Source of the DNA: Oreohelix idahoensis
Lineage: Eukaryota > Mollusca > Gastropoda > Stylommatophora > Oreohelicidae
DNA length: 64,000 nt
Direction of reading: 5' to 3'
Assembly (NCBI GenBank): GCA_024509875.1
Contig: JAMPIV010017569.1
Span: 34,143-98,142 of the forward strand
Each line of letters starts with the position of its first letter. Position 1 is the first letter of the stretch. Of this stretch, positions 47,162 through 59,657 are shown piece by piece. A program made the position numbers and the translations under genes. Under the pieces are notes generated by a model that made no database searches, was not told the DNA's origin, and saw only the letters and a list, made by a program, of their open reading frames with translations.

Positions 47162-48530
47162 TTGTGAGTGGTATTTGAGAATCGGTGTGATTAGCTCTCA
47201 CGGCCAAGCGCCCTGCATGTATGCTGTAAGGTATATTCCTAAAAACATACTGACTACCATACATGAACAGGGGTTCACCATTTGGGTGTGATTTTCCTCG
47301 TATTTGGTCCTTAAAGTATGCTGTCAGGACAAGGTGTTTTTGGATGCGAGTGACCTGTGGTCGCAAAGCCCTGTGTAATTACTAAGACAAAAAGGCGGGT
47401 AAGTACCCCACCTAAGATTTGTAATTCCTGATCAAGCGTACATAGAAATTGAGTAAGGCCAATAATGTAGAATATAATCCTGTGTTTGCCAGTCCCTGTT
47501 GAGGAAGTTTTTGAGACATTAGAATTGGTAAGCCTATTTAATCATAGTCTCCGTGTTGTGGCTGATTCCTTTCGAAGGTGTATTGAAGATATATGTAAAG
47601 ATTTGTATGACCATATTAGTAAGTATATAATTTTTATGCAATCTATATAAAATATAAGGCATATAAATAAGCAAATAAATTACGTAAACTCCGTGTTTAA
47701 AACTGCAGTCTTGAGGAGTTTCACCCAATGTACGAGATTGCAAGACATGATAAGATTGAATACGTCTGAATTGTCAAGTGACCATGAGATTAAGACATTT
47801 AAGAAATTTGCAAATCTGCCATACATGGTATACTACGCATTTGTGGCAGAGTCTTGCAGGAGTTTGAAGACATACGTAATCACATTTGTAATGCCCATAA
47901 ATTAAATTAAATAACTGCCGTGAATTGTGCAGTCCCATTGAGTAGAATTGGAGAGAAAAGATGTCAAGAATGATTTGTAAGGCCAATAATTACATATAAC
48001 TTCCGTGTTTGTTCATCTTTGAGGATGATAGTTTTGGACATGTATAGATTTTGTAAGCCATAATTTACTTAAAACACCCCGTGTTTTGTGCAGTCTCCCC
48101 TTGAGAGAGTTTGAGACATAGAGTAAGATTTGTAAGGCCATAATTAGCGCAAAACTCAAGACGTGGCAGTCCTTTGAGTGAGTTTGAGACAGCTAGAGCA
48201 ATTAGTTATGCCCAGATGCATTTGAGGGATATCATCCAAAAGTTATGTCTGTGATTATGTCCATCGTAGACTTCCGTTGGTGTGTTGGTCACGTAATAAC
48301 AGTAGCGTAAACTACACACGAACTGTTTTTCCAGGCGTTTTACAACCTTTAATTGACATCCAGACTCGTAAAATAGAAGTTGAAACTTTTGTTGAGATGA
48401 AACATGCCACCACATATTTTCAACCAATCACGTTTTGCAACAGTGGTGATAATAACATCCTCAATACCAATGACCCACACTCAATGCACATAACTTATCA
48501 TAAAAAAATGTAATTACTAAGAAAAACACA
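47162..48530 (+). repeat. LTR-like direct repeat, right copy
   Basis: Partner of 38988-40230. Begins TGTGAGTGGTATTTGAGAAT and ends after AATGACCCACACTCAATGCAC and CATAAAAAAATG. Confidence 0.6.
47440..48230 (+). repeat. Tandem repeat of about 70-75 bp, right copy
   Basis: Roughly nine to ten degenerate units of the same motif as at 39240-39880 (GTAAGGCCAATAATT, CCGTGTTTGT, TTTGAGACAT). Confidence 0.75.
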
Positions 48531-49895
48531 TTCTTTCACAACCAATCTATCTTAATTTTCTAATAGGATCTATCCAATATATCTCATCTCAGAAAGTATC
48601 ACTGTCTCACCTCATATCAACATCATTAGTCTAACCACTCCCCTTAACCACCTCTCATCAAAACAAACATAAATAATCCTCTCTAAAAACAATGGTGCAT
48701 ACCCCTTTTTTTACATCAAAATAAAAACTTTACACTACCAAATATTGAATCAAAATTAAACTGTATAATCACACAAAAAAAAAAAAAAAAAACTATGAAC
48801 AAAACAGAAGAAGCGCTAGCGATCTACATCATAACATTTTGGACAAATACCAAATATCATACCTACATACTTACATTAATTTATCTCATTCATACTACGT
48901 TTAATAGACTAACTCTACACCTTCCTAGAGTCAAACCCTAATAGAGAAGCAAAAATCAGTACACACTTACCTCTCCTTAAAATATCCATAGTTTCTGTAA
49001 AATATCACTAACTTTACAATGTACATCTTCCATCCAAAAACGAGTTCTAACTAGTAACTACCCATAATCTTATATACTCAATAATATTCGATAAATACCC
49101 CTTTACCACTCTCAACAGTTGTAAAACCAATTTCCTATCAAATCCACAAAATGATTCAAGCAAAATCCACTCATAATCCAAATCCATTCTTAAACAAACC
49201 ACACTCTAATTCTGGCGTATTTCACACTAGCAGAGAGCAAAGCTACTCAAAACAGGACTATCAAACTATCTCGGCACTTCCTCTAAATCTTCATGGTCAA
49301 GGCAAAAAAATTTCAGAAACAATTTCCAGCTGGATCAACCCTAGCTTTCCAACACTGAAACCACCCTTCAAACATTTACCACTTCCATCCTCTCGTTTGT
49401 ACTATTTTCATCGTGGTAACTCCACCTCTGAACCTAATCCTTCCAACTAATACAGTACACCTGCATATCCTAATACACCTCAATTCTAACTCTATAAACA
49501 AACATAAACACCACATAGTCCACCCACACACACAGCACACAACAACAAAACACACACAGAAGTTGAAACACAGAAAACAACAATCTGACACACATTCACA
49601 CAATCACACACAACACCATATGCAAAAGAACACATCTAGTCCCTTTGAATAATCGCTTCCTACCTACAAATTTAGTGTCCATGTGACAACTCATCATCAA
49701 GGCATCCACCATCATTTATTTATTAAGGAACAATATAAATACCTCTCAACAAATCACCTAATACTTAAAATTCTCCTTTCTTTCCCTCATCCTGGAATAA
49801 TACCCAACAAATCAGCACAACTTTAAACCCTAAACAACTATACCCTACCTCCCCCCCAACCCCCTACTTTTGTACAAAAAAACTCATACCATTCT
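48531..49895. other. G-poor non-coding block
   Basis: Mostly A, C and T with few G. Long stretches are free of stop codons in some frames for this reason. No domain is recognisable, and no repeat match was seen. Confidence 0.5.
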
Positions 49896-49979
49896 CTCCT
49901 CCCTCAACCCCCTACCCCCCTTTCCCCCCCCCCCCCCCTCCCCAACCCTCCATCCCCCCTCTTCCTCCCTCCACCCCCT

Positions 49980-50051
<72 letters not shown>

Positions 50052-50235
50052 CCCCCTTTTCCCTTTCCCCCCCCGTCCCACCCCCTCCCTCCCTCCCCCC
50101 CCTTCCCCCTTTTCCCTCCCTCCTTTTCTTCCCTTCCCTTTTCTCTTCCCCTTCTCCCTCCCCCCCCCCCCCTTGCTCCCTTCCCTTTCTTCTCCCCCTC
50201 CTCCCTCCCCCTCCTCCCCCCCCCCCTCCCTCTTA
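49896..50235. repeat. Poly-C/CT low-complexity tract
   Basis: C homopolymer runs, the longest about 68 bases near 49981-50048, with CT-rich flanks. Proline-rich frames over it are compositional. Confidence 0.95.
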
Positions 50236-51002
50236 ACGGTCCTGCAAATTGAAACGCTTATCTACGTGTGATGATATAAAAGCTTACCTGTATTAATAAC
50301 CCGCCTTCTTACATGAATGAAACGTGTGCTGTATTTTCCTTGGCATTTTTTCTTTTTTTTGCTCTCCATTGAAAAGACCAATGAGGACGAACTGTCTTAA
50401 TTGACCTAGAATAAATCCTACACCCCAACCAATTATATTAAGCCTATAAACCCAGATTTATCCCCCTCCCTATGGTACAAAAGGAATGTCCCCCTCTGCA
50501 ATCTCTCTGGCAGAAAAAATTCTTATCGACTCCGTGGAACTCACCGCAATGCAACACGCACCTTCAATTAGTCGCGCGATCACCTAGCGACTAGCAAAAA
50601 CAAATGGGGGGAGTGGCTGGGCTAACCAGGATAACGGGGCTGTAGAGAAGCTGGGTTCATAAAAACAAGCACAACATTATATTACATAGCGGGACAGAGA
50701 TCCACCGCCCACCACACCTTTCCAAACGCAAGAGGGGGCGGGGGGGGGTACCCCCCTAAAAAACTCTTATTAGGCGAGCCCACCAGCCCCCCCACAACAA
50801 CTTTCTCCCTCCCTCACCGCAACTGATTTAGAATACAACATAAATCGCCCCCACCCCTACCCCCCCCAGACAGCACAACTCCCCTTCGACAACAGGAGGA
50901 CGCCAGAAATTGACATAATATTTAATTGAACGCAGCAGCCCACGTAGCTCACATTTAAATTTGGCCCAATACATTTGGGTTAACCGGACTTAAGCGGCAT
51001 GC
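50236..51002. other. No gene recognised
   Basis: C-run-rich sequence, possibly of low accuracy. Nothing recognisable. Confidence 0.35.
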
Positions 51003-52851
51003 TGTACAAATAATATGTAAAAATTCGTTACGCAAATAGTCCAGGAATTAATAAATTATAACCCAAAATAAAATAGTTGGTAGGTGCCTGACAACACAAA
51101 ATCAATTCTGCTCATAAAAATTTTAATCACATGTTTGAAAAACAAACCTTACGTTACATAAAAAGCCTCCAAGTGCCAACCCAAGTAAACTCCAAATAGG
51201 TGATTGGAGCGCAAACAAATATGATAAAAGCCTAACCACGATTGGTACTTGTCACTATATAAATAAACTATCTTGTTTGTTAGTGGGGAAACGGTACGGA
51301 GAAAGGTAACATTTTTTCAAACACTTGTCGAAACGGGGCTCATTGGTCAGACTCGCTGATATAAACACTTGGGAGCGTTAGTTCGAAACCACTTGTTTAA
51401 ATAAGATTGATAAAGCATCAGTGCGTTGAAGCCAGCTTATATTTGGCTAAATAAAAGCCTGGAAGATAAGCAGAGGAAACTTGTGCCAGTTTGTGCCAGA
51501 ATTCATTGCTAATCAACGTATCTGTGTTTATTCGTATGAATTGTGGTAAGCTTGAACCATTCAATATCTTTTAATGAAAATTGAATGTGAATTGTTGATT
51601 TATGCCTGTATATATATGTGTAGTTCAGTGGCAAACGTGAGGTAAAGCCTGTAATGCTCCAGCCTGAACAGAGGGTGTCGGAGAGAAGTAAAACGGCATG
51701 GAATGGCCAAACAGTACACTGACACCTGGATGATTGACTAGAAAGAAATAATGCTGGAAGTGCAGAGGCGTAGTAACCATTAAGAAGGGTAAAACTGGAA
51801 TAAAGTATTTCAACATGAAGAGCTGACAAGTTGGGCCCTAATGTGCTCTGAACTCACAATGTTTGTGATGTCTGTATTGTGATCACATGTAGAACAAGAG
51901 TAGATTTAACTTAGTAATGAAGTAGTAGAAGGTACATCCTTCTTGATTTCAGGGACCATGGTCTTGATGGTACTGAGCAGCACCTGGTCAGAGCTTTGCT
52001 GAATCCAGAGTCGGACAGCATACTCCTTGGTCTTTTTAGCTATCAGTGAGGTGTCTCCCGGAGTGAGCCCAGAGGAGAATCGAGCATAGGAGTGAGGTCC
52101 TTTCCTGATCCTGCCGCCATCACGCAAGATAAGCTGATTTGGCCAGCTGAGCTCAACATTATGTCCCCTCATCTTGAAATGACTTTGTAAAAATAACATT
52201 CAGAGGGGAATTTAATTGTCTTAATATCAGGAACTGAGAACATCTACAATACTAGTCCCAAAAGACAAACTATTGAAGTCATGATGACAAATACCAACAG
52301 AGCTTGAACAAAACAAAACCAGTATTACCTCATATTACTACTACACAACTGACACACATACAGATAGATATATTTAATAATAATATGTCACCTACAGATA
52401 TATTCATATTAACATGTAAAGTTTTCTGTACATAACTTGTAATTAAAATTGATTGTGATTCCTGGTTCCTTTGTATTTGAATCAGGACACATATACCTTT
52501 ATGACAGCACTGAATACATATTGTTATTTGAAAAGTTATCAGTGACTCCTTAAGATATTCTCATAGAGTGTTATATGTATGTGAGTGTCACAGTGTTGTC
52601 AAGAGGAGTGGATTAAATTAAATTGTTTATCTGTCTGTTGTTGTGACTTACACTTCACCATACTCATACCCTAGACACATAACGTAGCATCACACTATTC
52701 CAGAATAATTCTGACTGAGATATATAGATATGTGGTAGCAAGTAAGGTTATCTATAATACACTACTCTTAATAGATAAGATACCTTCACAGCTGATCTCA
52801 GTCAGTACACTAAGTCCCCTATAAATATTTATAACATCCCACTTCACCACA
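51003..52851 (+). repeat. 5' LTR of the second Ty3/gypsy element (approximate left end)
   Basis: Matches about 59658-62152: shared GTCCAGGAATTAATAAAT, GGCAAACGTGA, GGTAAAGCCTGTAATG, CAGAGGGTGTCGG, GACACCTGGAT, and at the right end CCCCTATAAATATTTATAAC followed by a CACCACA terminus. The start TGTACAAATAATATG at 51003 is my best guess. The copies differ by many small indels. Confidence 0.7.
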
Positions 52852-53042
52852 TATATTTGGGTCTCGCTCTTGGGATTTTGAATCTTTCCCTATTAAAAAT
52901 ATTGGGGGTAATTCACTTCAGGGAATATAAGAATTAAAAGGTATCCTTGGGTGGAATTAAATAAGGTTGAGCTCACGGTGCCTGTGTTGTCCATTAGAGA
53001 TTGAATTGTTGGTTAGACATTGTATAAATTACATAATAGACA

Positions 53043-54340
53043 ATGGCGGACCTGGCCAAATTTCGATCTGCTGCGGTTCAGACTGCAAAAGAGTTAGGAT
53101 TAGATGGGCAAGTTATGGTTGCCTATGTTACTACGGAATGTGACAAATTAATTGAACGCGAAGAAAGAAGATTAGAAAAAGAAGCCGAAAGAAAGTTAGA
53201 GGCTGAAAGGGATAACTAAGAAGGTTGCAATTAAGGCTAGCTGAAGTTCTAAGACAGTTTATTTGAAGCGGCTGAGGCTGAGACTAAAAGAGGACAGAAG
53301 AGGGCTGAGACTAAGCAGGTTAAGATTGGAGGCTGAAAAGAGACTAGCTGCAGAAATAGAAGAAGGCAGAAAGCAGCAAAGATGCAGAGAAAAGGGAAGA
53401 GAAGAAGAAATTAGCTGCAGAAAAGCGGAAGAGAGGAAATTAGCTGCAGAACAGGGGGAAGCAGAAAGGGGAAAGAAGAGATTACAAAGGGAACATGAGT
53501 TACGACTAAGGGAGTTTGAGTTTCAAGGCCATGCTCCTGAAAATGGTGCCAGTCCCTTTGCCTCTGATGCTACGGTTACTCAAGGAGCCTCAACCTCAGC
53601 TATGAATTTTCATTTAGATCATTTTGTTGAGAAAGACGATGATATAGAGAGCTACCTAAATAGGTATGAACTATTAGCGACCACGTATGGGTTAGAGAGA
53701 GAAAGGTGGAGCTTAAAGTTATCTCAAGGACTTCGTGGGGCAGCTTATGAAGTTTTTGCAAAAATGAGCAGAGGTGATCAGGAAAATTATGACATGCTAA
53801 AGCAGGCTCTTTTGTTAAGGTATGAAAAGAATGCTGAATTTTATAGGAAAAAATTTAGGAATGCTAAACTACTGTCAGGTGAAACCTATCACCAGTTCTC
53901 TGCACGAATAGAGACATACTTGGAGAAATGGACTTCTCTGGGGAAAACCCAAGATCTTAAGGAAATGGTCCTTATAGAGCAATTAAGAGAGTCCATGGCT
54001 CCAGACCTGAGAAAGTTTCTCATGGAACAAGGTGCAGAGAGGCTGGGTGAGTTGCTAAATGTTGCTGAAAGGTATCAAGCAGCTCAAGCAGAGGTAACAG
54101 GTAATAAAAAAGAAACAAGTGGATAACTTTAGGGCACCACAGAACTTTAATAAATTTGATCCTTAGGATCAAAATAAAGGTAAGCACCAATTTGATAGGC
54201 CACGGTATGAAAATAAAAATAAATTCCCACAATTCGATGAAAGGAAATATGATGAAAGAAAATCTTTCAACCAAGGAAAAAGGTGGTGTAAGAATTGTCA
54301 GATGGACAATCATGACACTGACCGTTGCAGAAGGAAACCT
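53043..54340 (+). pseudogene. Gag of the second Ty3/gypsy element
   Basis: Starts MADLAKFRSAAVQTAKELG about 190 bp after the LTR. Residues 40-150 form a very charged Glu/Lys/Arg-rich coiled coil (RRLEKEAERKLEAER), with a frame break near 53215-53265. Then comes a SCAN-like/capsid region: FVEKDDDIESYLNRYELLA, LRGAAYEVFAKMSR, AKLLSGETYHQFSARIETYL. After a stop at 54124-54126, another frame encodes one intact zinc knuckle, CKNCQMDNHDTDRC (54291-54332). The role is particle assembly and RNA binding. The domain order is typical of a large Ty3/gypsy group in invertebrates. At least two frame breaks, which may be mutation or sequencing error. Confidence 0.8.
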
Positions 54341-55919
54341 GTGTATATGGCAACCCTTCAGGTCAGGTCGACCTCAAGACAGGAGGAGGATATTATGTTA
54401 GATACCACTCCAGAAGAGATGAGGAAGGCACAGGCTGGGATCAAAAAACTCAGCCTGTTTTTTTCAAGCGTCAATCTGTTGTCATCAGGGCCACAAATCA
54501 AGCAATATTGAGTCAACTTCAACATACAACTCCAGGCAATGGATGTTTTTTTTTACACTGAAAAACACAAATGTACATGATATGTGAAGACTGGAGCATA
54601 GAATCCAATGGTCAAGGGACAGCTGGGTTCTATCTTCCATAAAAGATATAGGACCGGAGACAGACTTAATAAGGAGCCTACATGTGTGAAACCAGATGTG
54701 GGACCATGAAAAATAGAATGATAGGTAGTAACCATCATTCAAAAGGGTGGCTCACAATTGAATTATTGGCCCAAAGCAAGATGTGGACATTGAGAATTTT
54801 GTCAGAAAAGTGTGTAGCATTCAATAGCACAAGAGGGAACACCCACCAAGTGGGAACATGATTCAAGAAGAACCCTGGACACGCCACAAGGGGGCAACCA
54901 ATCAGGACCTGGACCCCCCATGGGGCAATAATTCAGGCCTGACAAAGAATAAAACCGAAAATTAAAAATAAATTTGATAAAGTGGACCAAAATGGAAATG
55001 TGGAAGTTAAGCGGGCTCCCTTTTCACGGACAAGCTTCACTTATAAACTGTTTTTACAATGGCCACTATGCGGATGAGTATGAGTGCAAAAAGATGTCTT
55101 ACCCCCAGATATAAGCCGAAAATCCCTCAATCGGACTTAAACACAAACAAACTGGAAGGAAGAGAGATGTAGAGAGGAAAATCTCTCATCAAGAAATTTT
55201 AAGAGGGGAGAAAAGCCCCCAAAGAAAAAAAATGGGTAGCGTACCGTCGTTTTGTGAATGATAATTCTGGGAGGAAAAATCATCACTATAAAGCTTCGAG
55301 TGGAAGAGACCATACCGGTGCATGGACAAATAGGTCCACACAATTAAAGGTCCATATGTAGCTTTGTTAAGAACGTGGACTGATGAAAAGGCAGAGGAAA
55401 ACATTACATCTTCATACCAATATGTGAAAGAGCTGAAGCTGACAACACTCGTTTTAAAAAACTGGCTGGAAACTTGCCAATGAAAAATTTGAAACAAGCC
55501 AGGAAGAAAACATGCTGCCTATTATAACAGGGAGTAAGGCGGCGAAAGACAGAAATTTGGGCTGTGGGAGAGAAAGGTTACTGCTTTCTCTTTTGCCCCG
55601 GGAGTCAGAATAAAAGTTTACAAAAATTGGATGGCAAGCAGGGTCCATATAACAGTTTAACAGTACTAGAGAAGGTGTCTAGAAACAAATTATAAGATAG
55701 ATAAGAAGTGGAATGGGAAAAGAAAAAAATCTCATATGCATGTGAAATCTCTCCTGAATGAAAAATATATTTGGAAAAGAGAACATTCCTGAAGGAAGAG
55801 GAGGGGACACAACACTTTTTTGACCTTGTGACCATTCGCCATGGAGATGAAAAAAATGAAAAAGTAAACCACTTTCATCATTTGAATATCCATTACACCC
55901 CTGTGAGACAGCAGCCCAG
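54341..55919. pseudogene. Decayed protease region of the second Ty3/gypsy element
   Basis: Position and direction suggest the protease and pol linker, but the reading frame is broken so often that no DTG motif could be identified. One short ITGSKAAKD-like stretch near 55519 resembles nothing conclusive. Confidence 0.35.
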
Positions 55920-56470
55920 GTGAAACTCAGTCCACATTTAATGAAAACTCAGACGGAGGGAGTGCAACAGGTGCTAAAGAATCATGCAGAGGTGTTAACA
56001 GACCGACCAGGGCATACAAACCTGTTGGAATATGATATGAAACTGATAGACCCCACACCTGTCTGTATGAAACCATATTCGATTCCGTTTGCTAAGGAAA
56101 AAGCTTTGAAGCAAGAGATAGACTATCTGTTGAAGGAAGGAATTATTTCGCACAGTGAGTCTTCGTATAGTTCCGGTGTTGTACTCTTAAGGAAGCCCTC
56201 TGGAGAACATAGACTCTGTATAGATTACAGGAGACTGAATGCTATTTACAGAAGGACAGGTGGGATCCCATTGCCGGATACAAATCAGCTGTTTTGCCAG
56301 ACTAAATTAAAGCTAAATATTTCTCAAAAGTGGATCTGTGTAAAGGTTACTATCAGATTCCAGTAAAGCCTGAGGTTAGACCATACTAAGCTTTGAGTAC
56401 CTCAGAAGGACACTATGAGTTTAATAGATTGCCATTTGGATTGAAGAATGCGCCTAGTGTCTTCCTCACT
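55920..56470 (+). pseudogene. Pol: reverse transcriptase of the second Ty3/gypsy element
   Basis: Encodes VLKNHAEVLTDRPGHTNLLE (start of RT), MKPYSIPFAKEKALKQEIDYL, GIISHSESSYSSGVVLLRKP and GEHRLCIDYRRLNAI, the C.DYR.LN motif. In shifted frames follow CKGYYQIPVKPEVRP and EFNRLPFGLKNAPSVFLTRM (the FGL.NAP motif). The family is the group of Ty3/gypsy elements with SCAN-like Gag. Multiple stops and shifts. The YVDD region is not readable. Confidence 0.82.
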
Positions 56471-56639
56471 AGAATGATGAGATAAATTATTGGAATTCAT
56501 TTTTCGCCTCTGAATAAATCCCCTGTATGATATAACAAATTTTATGGTATGATATCCTTTATAGCAACCAGAAACATTTGAGGGGAACACAATTGACTCT
56601 CTGAACATGCTTTGTTTGATCGACTTTAGGGAGGCCCGG

Positions 56640-56945
56640 TAAGGCAAAATTTTAACAGCCCCGTACCAACCAAATGTTGCGTTTGGATGTAAAGGAATTG
56701 GAATTTTTGGGACACACTGTCACAGTTTATCAGGGAAAACATGAACCTCCTGACCCAAAGGAATTTTTTATAGGGCCATTACACAGATGTACCGCCTTAA
56801 GTTGTGCCAGCGGGAAAAGGGCCCTATCAGTGGGAACGAACAAACGAACGACGCGTACAATATCCCCTTAAGAAGGAGGTTCCAGCAATCGTGCATCCCA
56901 TGGGAACACGCCACAATGGTGGAAATCCGACGCTCCCACGAAAAA
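56640..56945 (+). pseudogene. Pol: RT connection and start of RNase H, fragment
   Basis: VKELEFLGHTVTVYQGKHEPP (56683-56745) is the RT thumb segment EFLGH.V. Further on, in another frame, GKGPYQWERTNERRVQYPLK corresponds to the PY.W......F..LK block that precedes RNase H. Fragmentary and shifted. The IN domain is not readable downstream. Confidence 0.65.
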
Positions 56946-57369
56946 CCCGCCTGGAAAAGCTCGCAAGTAGGGGCCCCCCCCTCTCGCTACCCGAAATACC
57001 CCTTCACTTAAGTTCAATAATTCATTGCCTCCCATACGGAAGCTAAGCATGTCCTAACAAACCCGTGGCGATAGGTCCCGCAATCGGGCCCTCTCTACAC
57101 AGAAACCCTCCAGAGCTACGCCTTGGCCAGCCACACCGCGTAGTCTTAACCCGGAACCTTCTAAGCCCTATCTGCACCCAGGAGCCGGGCCCCGCTGGGC
57201 CGCTTACCCCCCTAGATGAGCCCCGGCTGCCCATCTCTGGGGAATTAATTTTTGGAGACACCAACTAGCGAAACGAAGCCGTTGTGGTGTCTACCCGCAG
57301 ACATACCGAGAGGCCACCCCAACCCGCGGTAATTGATGTTAAAAACAATATTTATCTGGGTGAATGGGA
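56946..57369. other. Unreadable GC-rich block
   Basis: GC-rich sequence between the pol remnant and the G-poor block, without a recognisable frame. Confidence 0.35.
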
Positions 57370-58600
57370 AGTGTCAATTACCAAAAAAACAAAACAAAAA
57401 AACAAAAAAAACTAACAAAACAAAACCACACAAAACCACAAACAAACAACAAACCTAAATAACTAAAAGAAAAACATCAAAACCCACCCAACCCCCAAAA
57501 ATTAAAACAATTTAGCCAAAAAACACAATATTACAAAAAAAATCCAAACAATTTACACGCCCTAAATTAATTAACCCAAAAACCACCAAAAAATAATAAA
57601 CAAAAAACCTACTAAATAAAAATCTCTCCTATAAATATGCCAAAAAAAAATACCACATACTTATCTTCAAAACGCAAAAAAAAAACAAAAATAAAATATA
57701 CAAACAAAAAAAAAACAAATTAAAAAAACCAAACATCTAAAAAAAAAATAAAAACAAAAACACCAAAATTAATTTAATTATCAAAATTTACAACAAAATA
57801 TTCACAAAAAATAAAATAACTTAAAACAATTTTAAAAAAAACCGCTAAAAAATAATTTAAAACCTATAAACAACAAAAAAAAAAATGCGGCACAACACCA
57901 ACTCATTTTTATAATCCCAACTAAAATACCTTTTTTCAAAAAAAAAATATAAAAAAAAAAAAAATAAATAATTAAAATTTAAATATTTTATCAATTAAAT
58001 TAACATTTAAAAAAAAAATATACTTATAATATATAAAATTAAAAAATTTTACATATTAATCCACCCAAAAAAAAAACCCTTAATAAAAAATTTTCCTTAA
58101 AATAAAAAAACAAAAAAAAAAAAAAAAACAAAAAAAAAAATTTAAAAAAACCTCAATTTTATTTACCCCCAATTGTAAAGTTTTTTTTTTTTTACAATTG
58201 TGATGCTCCCATTTACTACCCAATCCCCCCCCCACAACACCGTGGTCTTTATCACCAACCACACCCACCTACACCCATTTTTAAACAAAACAACCCCCCT
58301 AAACCCGTCATCCCAACCCGTTCCACACCACCCACAAACCAAACAGTCACCCTCACCACCCTCACCCCCCACACCCAAACCACACCACACACCGAAAACC
58401 ACAACACACCCCCACAAACTACAACTCTCACTAACACAAAAACCCAACCCCACGTCCAATAAACGCCCCCTCATTCACAACCTCACCCCCCACACCACAC
58501 CCACAAACAAACACCCCAACACACCCTCCCCCATAGACAAAAATAACACCACTACAACCCCATACAAACCCACAACATAATCACAAACACCCCGAATGAC
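57370..58600. other. Block almost lacking G (A/C/T only)
   Basis: From about 57380 to 58080 the plus strand contains hardly any G. From 58200 to 58580 it is C- and A-rich with few G. A short inverted repeat (TACAATTG/CAATTGTA type) flanks the T-run at 58173-58200. Open frames here come from composition. Confidence 0.8.
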
Positions 58601-59657
58601 TTTGCTTCTGGCTCCAATAGAAATATAATCTCATTTAGATCGAAGAAAAGAGGAAACAATCTGGAAGCACTTCAATTTAAGACCATGCCCAATGGGATGA
58701 TGTCCAGTACATAAACCCCAGAAAAAAAAAAAACAATTCACTATATGTCATAAGAATAAAGGTCTTCACGAAAAGACACGTCTGATTGTAACCAGGGGAG
58801 TCTGTCCAAAATACTAATCCCCAATAAAATAAGCGGGTATCCCTGTACATAATGAACGCCTAACCCAACCTGTAAAATTCTACAAAACATAACCTATGGT
58901 AAATATCAACCAGAGCAGGACACAAGGAATGTACACACCAAGATAATAAAAACACGCCCCAAATGTAAATATCTCATCGTACTACAAACATGTAACGCTA
59001 ACCTTTCTCCAACGTTGATAGCTGTACAGCTATACAGCAACATGTAATGTATAACCCCCCCTACCTTCACATAAGTGACGACGAGTGCACTGTGTCAGTT
59101 AGTCTTGGAAAAAACATAGAGAGACTGCGTAAAGACCTGTAATCCCAAACTAATTACTTATATAACTTCTAAAAGAACGAATGTGAATGTGTCAACAGGA
59201 AAATAAGAGAAGAGTATATGGGCTATTAATAATAAATCAGAGGAACGCATGCAACAGTGTCCCCCTGCGCGATTATATCTTATCTAAATGCTAAACTCAC
59301 GTCAAAAAACGTAAATTATCATGTACCCCCAAAAATTCAGAAAGTTTTTCAGACCTGTGTGCAGATGTGATTTATAACACTACCATTTTACCTCGAGAGT
59401 TAGGTTTATAAATGTGTAAAAAAACTTGTATAAGTCTGCGTTGACAAAAATAGATGGGTTTATGGTTGAAAAATAACATAAAGACAGATATCTGACGCCG
59501 GAATTGTAGGGGGGTGCCTTCGAAACTGCTGATGGTTAGAAAAGTAATCACCAGAATTACATAAACGCAAATCAGGACGGTTCCTTGGAAGGACTCACTG
59601 TTTCAAGTTGTGGGGTAATTGGTGTTACAAAAACGCTTCCAAAGCCCCCGTGTTCGA
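58601..59657. other. No gene recognised
   Basis: Expected to hold the 3' end of pol and the polypurine tract. A GTAGGGGGG stretch at 59507-59515 is a possible polypurine tract. If so, the 3' LTR would start near 59516. Confidence 0.3.

Noticed and set aside
49870..50271. Proline-rich and glycine-rich frames
   Set aside because: They only reflect C homopolymers, probably partly artefactual.
51906..52199. 97-codon minus-strand frame in the LTR
   Set aside because: No domain is recognisable, and the homologous segment at 60850-61140 does not keep the frame intact.
58163..58580. Thr/His/Pro-rich frame of 126 codons and its opposite-strand partners
   Set aside because: They fall in a block with almost no G. 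Stop codons are rare by composition, and no domain is seen.
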